A stretch of 6,045 nucleotides of DNA from CAMYLR01 sp039590215 (GTDB lineage: Bacteria; Gemmatimonadota; Gemmatimonadetes; JACCXV01; JAHWKZ01): contig JBDHFX010000098.1 of NCBI GenBank assembly GCA_039590215.1, positions 1-6,045 on the forward strand, given 5' to 3'. Each line of letters begins with the position of its first letter. Position 1 is the stretch's first letter. The position numbers and the translations under genes are program-made. The notes under the pieces are model-generated. The model was not told the origin of the DNA and searched no databases. It worked only from the letters and a program-made list of their open reading frames with translations. Of this stretch, positions 1 to 5,286 are shown in pieces.

Positions 1-1
1 G

Positions 2-1315
2 ATCCTCGAGATCGGCGACGGTGTGTTCGAGGTCAAGGCCACAAATGGCGACACGCACCTGGGTGGAGACGACTTCGATCAGCGGATCATCGATTGGATC
101 ACGGACGAGTACAAAAAGCAGGAAGGGCTGGACCTCAAGGCGGACCCGATGGCGCTGCAGCGCATCAAAGAGGCCGCGGAGAAGGCTAAGGTCGAGCTGT
201 CTTCGACCCAGCAGACGGACATCAACTTGCCGTTCATCACGGCTGACCAGTCCGGACCCAAGCATCTCCATCTGATGTTGACGCGCGCCAAGCTCGAGCA
301 ACTGATCGATGATCTAGTCGAGCGTAGCGTGGGCCCGTGTAAGAAAGCCATGGAGGATGCGGGGATGAAACCCGGCGATATCGACGAAGTCATCCTGGTG
401 GGCGGTTCGACACGCATCCCGAAGGTTCAGGAAACGGTCAAAGATCTGTTCGGCCGTGAGCCGCACAAGGGCGTCAATCCGGATGAGGTGGTGGCCGTCG
501 GGGCGGCGATTCAAGGGGGAGTGCTCGCCGGCGACGTCAAGGACGTGCTGCTCCTTGACGTGACCCCGCTATCGTTGGGGATCGAAACGTTGGGCGGAGT
601 CATGACTACGTTGATCTCGCGCAACACGACTATTCCGACCAAGAAGGCGGAGATCTTCTCAACCGCCGAGGACAACCAGACCACAGTCGAGATCCACGTT
701 CTACAGGGTGAACGCGACATGGCCGGCGACAACAAGACGATCGGTCGCTTCCAGCTGACCGGCATGCCGCCAGCTGCCCGGGGGGTCCCGCAAGTCGAAG
801 TCACGTTTGACATCGACGCCAACGGCATCCTCCACGTTTCGGCGCAGGACAAGGCGACCGGCAAGGAGCAGAAGATCCGGATCGAGGCCTCGAGCGGTTT
901 GGAGGAGAACGAGATCGAGCAGATGATCAAGGACGCCGAGTCGCACGCCGCCGGCGACCGTGAGCGGCGCGAGAAGGTCGAGATTCGCAATCAGGCCGAT
1001 TCGTTGGTCTACCAGACCGAGAAGAGCCTAGCGGACCTCGGGGACAAGATCTCGCCCGACCAGCGAGCCCGTGTAGAAGCGGCCGTCGAGCGCACCCGCG
1101 AGGCGCTGAAGCACGAGGACAGCGAAGACCTCAAGTCGGCGACACATGACTTACAGCAATTGTGGCACTCCGTGGCCCAAGAGGCCTATCAGGCCTCGGC
1201 CAGCCCGGAGGGCGACCCGACCGGCGGGCCGGCCGCCGGCGATTCGATGGGGCCCGAGACTGTCGACGAAGACGTCATCGAGGCCGACTACGAAGTCGTC
1301 GACGAAGAGAAGTAG
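2..1315 (+). CDS. dnaK: Molecular chaperone DnaK (Hsp70), 5'-truncated by the window edge
   Basis: Cytoplasmic Hsp70 chaperone that binds and releases unfolded polypeptides in an ATP cycle, normally with DnaJ and GrpE. The frame is open from base 2, and the GTG at 23 is an internal Val codon, not a start: the residues before it (ILEIGDG) already match DnaK. The 437 codons present correspond to about residue 205 onward of a protein of roughly 640. Visible in order: nucleotide-binding domain with THLGGDDFD (from nt 53) and GGSTRIP (nt 401-421); the interdomain linker and start of the substrate-binding domain, DVLLLDVTPLSLG (from nt 542); the beta-sandwich; the helical lid from about nt 900; a Gly/Pro/Ala-rich flexible tail; and the conserved acidic C-terminus (EDVIEADYEVVDEEK). 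There is no frameshift or missing motif in the visible part. No dnaJ or grpE follows; a terminator-like hairpin does, so dnaK is probably last in its transcript. Confidence 0.97.
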   Translation: MLEIGDGVFEVKATNGDTHLGGDDFDQRIIDWITDEYKKQEGLDLKADPMALQRIKEAAEKAKVELSSTQQTDINLPFITADQSGPKHLHLMLTRAKLEQLIDDLVERSVGPCKKAMEDAGMKPGDIDEVILVGGSTRIPKVQETVKDLFGREPHKGVNPDEVVAVGAAIQGGVLAGDVKDVLLLDVTPLSLGIETLGGVMTTLISRNTTIPTKKAEIFSTAEDNQTTVEIHVLQGERDMAGDNKTIGRFQLTGMPPAARGVPQVEVTFDIDANGILHVSAQDKATGKEQKIRIEASSGLEENEIEQMIKDAESHAAGDRERREKVEIRNQADSLVYQTEKSLADLGDKISPDQRARVEAAVERTREALKHEDSEDLKSATHDLQQLWHSVAQEAYQASASPEGDPTGGPAAGDSMGPETVDEDVIEADYEVVDEEK

Positions 1316-1384
1316 GCTCGGCCACACAGGTTTGAACGGGCGCCCGGCCCTCGGTCGTCCCATTTGATAGCACGCAACCCCTCG

Positions 1385-1410
1385 CCACCGGCCGGAACCC
1401 CGGCCGGTGG
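1385..1410 (+). terminator. Strong GC hairpin after dnaK, probable intrinsic terminator
   Basis: A perfect 11-bp stem (1385-1395 pairing with 1400-1410; arms CCACCGGCCGG and CCGGCCGGTGG) closes on an AACC tetraloop, 69 nt after the dnaK stop and 75 nt before the protease start. The sequence behind it (TTACAGTATT) is T-rich for this genome but is not a clean U tract, so termination may be partial. It separates the dnaK transcript from the htrA gene. The perfect stem is seen directly; terminator function is inferred. Confidence 0.75.
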
Positions 1411-1421
1411 TTACAGTATTA
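1394..1421 (+). promoter_or_regulatory. Candidate sigma-E (ECF)-like promoter for the HtrA protease gene
   Basis: GGAACCC at 1394-1400, a 15-nt spacer, then GTATTA at 1416-1421. This resembles the E. coli sigma-E pattern GGAACTT, 15 to 16 nt, GTCTAA: the GGAAC core is exact and four of six -10 positions match. It would start transcription near 1428, leaving a leader of about 58 nt. HtrA/DegP genes are classic envelope-stress targets, which makes it plausible. Against it, GGAAC falls in the apex of the dnaK terminator hairpin and can arise there by chance, and the -10 match is weak. No convincing sigma-70 promoter was found in 1411-1470. Confidence 0.25.
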
Positions 1422-1485
1422 GGGGTTAGGACTGGCTGCTCACTCGCGGCCGGCGTGAGATACCCGATCTTGGAGGTACAAATCG

Positions 1486-3021
1486 ATGCACCCGATCAAG
1501 AGCAAGCTGACCGCCTTGCTGGTGGGTGTTGCCAGCCTGGGGCTCGGCATCCTGTTCGCCTCGACCCTCGACTGGACCCCGACTTCCCAGGCGACCCAGA
1601 CCACCGAATCATCATCTGCCGGTCACGCCTCACTCCGCTCGTTGAGCAACTCGTTTACCGAGATCGCCGACGAGGTTACCCCGGCGGTCGTATACGTCAC
1701 CGGCCAACGACTTGTCCCGCGTGGTGATCTGCCGTTCGATTTCGGCCCATTCGAAGACTTTTTCGAGCGCAATCCGCATCCGGAGAACGATCAACCGCCG
1801 CTGAGGCGGCCCAGTGGGGGCTCGGGTGTCATCGTTCGGCCCGATGGGTATATCGTCACCAACAACCACGTCGTCGAGAATATGGAAGGACTCCAGGTCA
1901 TCCTGAATGACCAGCGGACGTTCGACGCCGAGGTCGTGGGTCGGGATCCGTCCACCGACGTTGCGGTTCTCAGGATCGACGCTTCTGATCTACCGGCGGT
2001 GCAATTAGCCGCCGACGGGGACGTCCAGGTGGGCGAATGGGTTCTCGCGCTCGGCAACCCGCTGGGGCTTCAGTTCACGATGACGGCTGGAATCGTGAGC
2101 GCCATTGGCAGAGCCAATCTGAACATCATCAACCGTGGCGAGAACCCCTACGCGATCGAGGATTTCATCCAGACCGACGCCGCGATCAACCCGGGTAACT
2201 CCGGTGGGCCGCTAGTCAACATCGACGGCCAAGTAATCGGCATCAATACTGCAATCGCGTCGCAGACCGGACGCTACATGGGCTATGGGTTCGCGATTCC
2301 GATCACGATCGTGCGCAACGTTACGGAACAGCTGATCGAAACTGGCTCCGTCGAGCGCGCGGTGCTCGGTGTCTCAATCCAGGCGGTAACCCCGCTTGAC
2401 CAAGAGGCGTTGGGGTTGCCGACGGCCGGCGGCGTATTGATCGCGGACTTCGACTCGCGGGTCGAAGACAACCCGGCCCGCAGGGCCGGCGTGAAGCCTC
2501 GGGACGTCGTGCTAGCGGTCGACGGCCACAGGGTGTCGACGCCCAGTCAGCTGCAGCAGCAGATTGCGTTCCACAAGCCTGGCGATGAGGTCGAACTCGT
2601 CGTTTGGCGTGAGGGTAGAGAGCGGAAGATCGACGTAGCCCTGGGCGAACGACCCGCTCCTTCCGACCCCGTCACCCAGTTCGTCAACGGTGATCAGAAC
2701 GAACTCGAGTCGGCGCTCGGTATGGAGGTTCAGGATCTGTCGAGCGGAGTGCGCAGCAATCTGGCCGAGCGGGGCCGAATCGGCGCCGCTGAGATTCCCG
2801 AAGGAGTGGCTGTTCGTTCGGTCGAGCCGTCTGGCCCAGCCGCAGACGCCCGTATCCCGGCCAACTCTGTGATCACGCAGGTCGGCGATCGTCCAGTCCG
2901 AAACGTGGAGGAGTACCGGCAGGCGGTCGAGGAGCTCCAGCCCGGCTCGGTGGTTTACTTCAGGATCTTCCGACCCGGCGGGTCGGGGCAGGAGTTCCGG
3001 GCGCTACGCATTCCGCGCTAA
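1486..3021 (+). CDS. degP: DegP/HtrA-family serine protease with two PDZ domains
   Basis: Extracytoplasmic ATP-independent protease/chaperone of the trypsin-like S1C family that degrades misfolded envelope proteins. The 511 residues begin with Lys5 and Lys7 and a hydrophobic segment at about 8-26, either an uncleaved anchor or a signal peptide; a possible cleavage site follows SQA at 34-36. There is no lipobox cysteine. After a Ser/Thr-rich linker comes the protease domain, about 50-285, with a long acidic, Phe/Pro-rich LA-type loop (about 80-108). The triad is complete: His128 (TNNHVV), Asp158 (STDVAVL) and Ser239 (GNSGGP). PDZ1 spans about 292-390 and PDZ2 about 411-509; two PDZ domains indicate the DegP/DegQ group rather than single-PDZ DegS. 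GGAGG at 1472-1476, 9 nt before the ATG, supports this start. It is flanked by hairpins on both sides and is probably monocistronic. DegP and DegQ cannot be separated from sequence alone. Confidence 0.95.
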   Translation: MHPIKSKLTALLVGVASLGLGILFASTLDWTPTSQATQTTESSSAGHASLRSLSNSFTEIADEVTPAVVYVTGQRLVPRGDLPFDFGPFEDFFERNPHPENDQPPLRRPSGGSGVIVRPDGYIVTNNHVVENMEGLQVILNDQRTFDAEVVGRDPSTDVAVLRIDASDLPAVQLAADGDVQVGEWVLALGNPLGLQFTMTAGIVSAIGRANLNIINRGENPYAIEDFIQTDAAINPGNSGGPLVNIDGQVIGINTAIASQTGRYMGYGFAIPITIVRNVTEQLIETGSVERAVLGVSIQAVTPLDQEALGLPTAGGVLIADFDSRVEDNPARRAGVKPRDVVLAVDGHRVSTPSQLQQQIAFHKPGDEVELVVWREGRERKIDVALGERPAPSDPVTQFVNGDQNELESALGMEVQDLSSGVRSNLAERGRIGAAEIPEGVAVRSVEPSGPAADARIPANSVITQVGDRPVRNVEEYRQAVEELQPGSVVYFRIFRPGGSGQEFRALRIPR

Positions 3022-3029
3022 CGCCACCA

Positions 3030-3079
3030 GGCCGACGCCCCGCTCGCTGATCGCCACTCAATGGGCGGGGCGGACGGCC
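3030..3079 (+). terminator. Two-part inverted repeat after the HtrA gene, possible terminator
   Basis: Nine bases after the protease stop, GGCCG (3030-3034) pairs with CGGCC (3075-3079). After a small internal loop (A against GA), CGCCCCGC (3036-3043) pairs with GCGGGGCG (3065-3072), giving 5 + 8 bp around a loop of about 20 nt. The following bases are pyrimidine-rich (CTCCTTTACCTCCCCTC), and a T-run (3109-3113) lies only 30 nt further on, so this is not a canonical intrinsic terminator. Position and stem strength favour transcript-end formation before the tRNA unit; function is inferred. Confidence 0.45.
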
Positions 3080-3174
3080 ACTCCTTTACCTCCCCTCGAT
3101 TTCGTTACTTTTTCCCTCGTGGCTTCGGCGGCTCGGTGGAGTCTTCGCTTGGCGCCGCGAACAACGTTGGTGAC

Positions 3175-3259
3175 GCGAGAGTGGTGGAACTGGTAGACAC
3201 GCAAGCCTTAGGAGCTTGTGGCTTCGGCCGTGGGGGTTCGAATCCCTCCTCTCGCACCA
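3175..3259 (+). tRNA. tRNA-Leu (anticodon UAG), CCA encoded
   Basis: A full cloverleaf can be drawn by hand. The acceptor stem is 7 perfect pairs (GCGAGAG 3175-3181 with CTCTCGC 3249-3255), the discriminator is A3256 (the Leu identity base), and the genome encodes CCA at 3257-3259. The D stem is GTG/CAC (3184-3186 and 3198-3200) with the GG pair in its loop. The anticodon stem is CAAGC/GCTTG (3202-3206 and 3214-3218) around CTTAGGA, so the anticodon is TAG at 3209-3211, reading CUA and, through wobble, other CUN codons. The long variable arm has a UUCG loop (GGC-TTCG-GCC, from 3220), as expected of a class II tRNA. The T arm carries TTCGAAT at 3237-3243. No clear sigma-70 promoter is visible in 3080-3174. 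The tig start lies 11 nt downstream, so the two are probably co-transcribed and the tRNA cut out of the leader. Confidence 0.97.
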
Positions 3260-3270
3260 TCTGAGAAACG

Positions 3271-4587
3271 ATGAGCGTATTGATAGAGAGCGAAACCGAG
3301 ATCCGTTACGAGGTCGAAGAACTCGCCAACTGGAGGCGCCGGATGGCGATCCAAGTACCGGTCCACGCCGCCAAGCGGGTCCGCGAGCAGACCGTGCATG
3401 AGTTCGCCAAGCGCGCGCGACTCAAAGGTTTTCGACGCGGCAAGGCCCCCACCCAGATGATCGAGCGTCAGTACGGGCCCGAGATCGATCAAGAGGTGCT
3501 CAAACAATTGGTTCAGGAAGGGTTCGAACACGCCATCGCTCGCTCCGGGCTCGAGCCGATCGTAGCCCCTCGATTCGAAGGTGTCGAGCGCACCGAGGAC
3601 GGCGGGCTTCGGTTCGCCGCCGAGTTCGACATCCGTCCCGAGATCGAGCTCGGTCGAGCGACCGGATTCACCATCGAACGCAGCACTCGAGAAGTGAGCG
3701 AGGCGGACGTCGACGAGGTGATCGAGCGATTGCGTCACGAGCGCGCCGACTGGCTATCCGTTGACCGACCAGCCAAAGCCGCAGACCGAGTGGTCTTCGA
3801 TTCGACTCCTATTGGCAACGACGGTACCGCCCTGGCTACCGAGCGGCAGGAAGACCAAATAGCGGAGCTTGGTGCCGACGGACTCATACCTGAGTTCGAG
3901 ACCGGTCTGACGGGATTGGGGCCGGGCACCGAGGAAACGATCGAGGTCAGGTTCCCCGACGATCATCCCAACGAAATCGTGCGCGGCACTCAACGATCAT
4001 ACCGAATCCAGGTCAAGGAAGTTCGTGAGCAACTTCTGCCGGAGCTCGACGATGACTTCGCCAGCTCGCTGGGCGAGTTCGACTCGCTGGGGGAGGCGCA
4101 CGACAAGATCCGCGCGAACCTCGAGGCCGAGATGGCAACACAGTCCCTGCGCGAAGTGAACGAGGCTCTGATCGACGAGATCATCGACGCCAACCCGATC
4201 GACCTGCCCGAGAGCATGGTTGATCAATACCTGGCGAACATGATCGGCGACCAACGGCAGTTGCTGGCAGACGGCGCCGAGCCTGAGCGACTGGCTGAGG
4301 TGAGAGACGTACTTAAGCCGGGAGCCGAGCGCGCGCTTCGGCGATACTATATCTTGAACTCCATCGCTGACCGCGAGGGCCTCCGGGCGACCGATTCCGA
4401 TGTCGACGGAGCGATCGCTGACCGAGTTGACCCATCCAATAGTTCAGTGACGGAGACCCGCCGGCGGCTCGAGCGCTCCGGCGAACTTGATGATCTTCGA
4501 TTTCATTTAACTATGGAGCGGGTGTTCGCTTGGTTGCGCGAGCGCTCGGACATAAACCCAGAGCTACCCGAGCTGACTTCTGAATAG
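3271..4587 (+). CDS. tig: Trigger factor, ribosome-associated chaperone
   Basis: Trigger factor docks at the ribosomal exit tunnel and shields nascent chains. The product has 438 residues (E. coli 432). The N-terminal ribosome-binding domain spans about 1-125 and holds the signature loop GFRRGKAP at 53-60. An FKBP-type PPIase module lies at about 165-250, with GLIPEFETG (204-212) and an FPDDHP segment; the upstream aromatic and GG residues typical of the fold are absent. The C-terminal helical chaperone domain starts at the conserved LPELDDDF (256-263) and runs to an acidic tail. Aligned on the R-R-hydrophobic strand, the protein has about 10 extra N-terminal residues relative to E. coli. The ATG at 3271 has only a weak GAG Shine-Dalgarno, 5 nt upstream, but it is chosen because the first beta-strand (about 11-20) is needed for the domain; a later ATG at codon 25 has a far better ribosome site. 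It heads tig-clpP-clpX and lies 11 nt after tRNA-Leu. Confidence 0.95.
   Translation: MSVLIESETEIRYEVEELANWRRRMAIQVPVHAAKRVREQTVHEFAKRARLKGFRRGKAPTQMIERQYGPEIDQEVLKQLVQEGFEHAIARSGLEPIVAPRFEGVERTEDGGLRFAAEFDIRPEIELGRATGFTIERSTREVSEADVDEVIERLRHERADWLSVDRPAKAADRVVFDSTPIGNDGTALATERQEDQIAELGADGLIPEFETGLTGLGPGTEETIEVRFPDDHPNEIVRGTQRSYRIQVKEVREQLLPELDDDFASSLGEFDSLGEAHDKIRANLEAEMATQSLREVNEALIDEIIDANPIDLPESMVDQYLANMIGDQRQLLADGAEPERLAEVRDVLKPGAERALRRYYILNSIADREGLRATDSDVDGAIADRVDPSNSSVTETRRRLERSGELDDLRFHLTMERVFAWLRERSDINPELPELTSE
3332..3345 (+). promoter_or_regulatory. Internal ribosome-binding site and in-frame ATG inside tig
   Basis: GGAGG at 3332-3336 sits 6 nt before an in-frame ATG (3343-3345, codon 25 of tig). 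It is much closer to the Shine-Dalgarno consensus than anything before the annotated start. The motif is made by the codons for Trp21-Arg22, so it may be a coincidence of coding. Starting here would delete the first beta-strand of the ribosome-binding domain but keep the GFRRGKAP loop, giving a product of about 414 residues. The motif is seen; use is unproven. Confidence 0.3.
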
Positions 4588-4617
4588 TCGGCACGAACCA
4601 CGATAAGGAGATCGCCG

Positions 4618-5271
4618 ATGCCACTAATCCCGATTGTCGTTGAGCGGACCGGCCGTGGAGAGCGTTCGTATGACATCTACTCACGGTTGCTCAAGGACCG
4701 CATCATTTTTCTCGGCACGCCGATCAACGACGAGATCGCGAACTTGGTGATAGCCCAGTTGCTGTTCTTGCAGGCCGAAGCTCCCGACAAGGACATCAAC
4801 ATGTACATCAACAGTCCAGGCGGGGTGGCGTCGGCGGCGCTCGCTATCTACGACACGATGCAGTACCTCGAAAACGACGTGTCGACGATGTGCATGGGCA
4901 TGTCGGCTTCGGCAGCAGCTCTGTTGCTGGCTGCGGGGGCGCCAGGCAAGCGGTTCGCACTGCCCCACTCGCGAGTCATGATTCATCAACCCCTGGGGGG
5001 TGCCCAAGGCCAGGCCACCGACATCGAGATCCAGGCTCGTGAGATCCTTCACCTGAAGCAGAAGGTGAACGAGATTCTCGCTGTCCACACCGGCCAAGAC
5101 GTGGAGCGGATCCAGGCCGACACGGACCGAAACTTCTGGATGGGTGCGGAAGAAGCCCGAGATTATGGCATGGTTGATGCTGTACTGTTGAACCAAGACC
5201 AGCAGCGTGACGGGGACGGAAAACCGGCCAAGTCAAAGAAAGACTCCGGCTCCAACGGCGACGGCGAGTAG
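4618..5271 (+). CDS. clpP: ATP-dependent Clp protease proteolytic subunit ClpP, with Asn at the catalytic Asp position
   Basis: Serine peptidase subunit of the tetradecameric cytoplasmic Clp protease, fed by ClpX. The product has 217 residues, with almost no propeptide before the axial-loop region (PLIPIVVERTGRGERS). The oxyanion loop INSPGG, nucleophile Ser98 (in GMSASAAALL) and catalytic His123 (MIHQP) are present. From His123 the alignment with E. coli ClpP is ungapped for 49 residues, and the third triad position is Asn172 (DTDRN) instead of Asp; the neighbouring Asp170-Arg171 pair, used in ring-ring contact in relatives, is kept. The handle helix (QGQATDIEI) is standard. After residue 194 there is a hydrophilic Lys/Asp/Ser/Gly tail of about 23 residues, longer than in E. 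coli. AAGGAG at 4605-4610, 7 nt before the ATG, fixes the start. It lies 30 nt after tig and 15 nt before clpX, the usual operon order. Family assignment is certain; the effect of Asn172 on activity is not. Confidence 0.97.
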   Translation: MPLIPIVVERTGRGERSYDIYSRLLKDRIIFLGTPINDEIANLVIAQLLFLQAEAPDKDINMYINSPGGVASAALAIYDTMQYLENDVSTMCMGMSASAAALLLAAGAPGKRFALPHSRVMIHQPLGGAQGQATDIEIQAREILHLKQKVNEILAVHTGQDVERIQADTDRNFWMGAEEARDYGMVDAVLLNQDQQRDGDGKPAKSKKDSGSNGDGE

Positions 5272-5286
5272 GGGGCGGAAAACCGC
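5271..5286 (+). promoter_or_regulatory. clpX ribosome-binding region with a small hairpin abutting the start codon
   Basis: A G-run (5271-5275) that shares its first base with the clpP TAG stop is the likely Shine-Dalgarno; GGCGGA at 5274-5279 is an alternative register with 7-nt spacing. GCGG (5275-5278) can pair with CCGC (5283-5286) around AAAA, placing a 4-bp hairpin directly against the clpX ATG at 5287. The hairpin could shorten the effective spacing or hinder initiation, so that clpX depends on ribosomes finishing clpP. Pairing is seen in the bases; the effect is inference. Confidence 0.4.

Noticed and set aside
1..10. GATCCTCGAG at the left edge looks like a restriction-site linker left by cloning.
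   Set aside because: Translated in frame it gives ILE, continuing directly into DnaK residues expected at that point, so it is native coding sequence.
1221..1239. GC-rich 7-bp inverted repeat (CCGGCGG/CCGCCGG) inside the end of dnaK.
   Set aside because: It is explained by Gly, Pro and Ala codons of the flexible C-terminal tail; there is no T-run and it lies in coding sequence.
1337..1346. A 10-bp palindrome CGGGCGCCCG after dnaK, considered as an operator.
   Set aside because: It is isolated, lies before the terminator rather than by a promoter, and such GC palindromes are frequent at this base composition.
1407..1727. A 106-codon ORF overlapping the start of the protease gene in another frame.
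   Set aside because: Its second half lies out of frame over the protease signal and linker region, its start lies in the terminator stem, and the composition is Arg/Pro-rich shadow sequence.
3085..3111. TTTACC and TACTTT as a sigma-70 promoter for the tRNA-tig unit.
   Set aside because: The spacer is only 15 nt and the -10 matches three of six positions, too weak to call; the true promoter was not identified.
3119..3228. An 11-nt direct repeat GTGGCTTCGGC at 3119-3129 and in the tRNA variable arm at 3218-3228, considered as an attachment-site duplication.
   Set aside because: It is too short, lies in the variable arm rather than the tRNA 3' end, and no integrase or foreign DNA is nearby; UUCG-loop sequence recurs by chance.
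3061..3264. A 67-codon + strand ORF across the intergenic region and the tRNA.
   Set aside because: It runs through the whole tRNA gene and has no ribosome site before its ATG, which lies within the hairpin loop.
3208..3738. A 176-codon antisense ORF opposite the start of tig and the tRNA.
   Set aside because: It overlaps tRNA-Leu and the conserved tig ribosome-binding domain, its product resembles nothing I know, and long antisense frames are common in GC-rich genes.
4681..5196. A 171-codon antisense ORF inside clpP (and a similar 159-codon one at 511-990 inside dnaK).
   Set aside because: Both are fully covered by strongly conserved genes and show no family motif or ribosome site, so they are shadows of codon bias.
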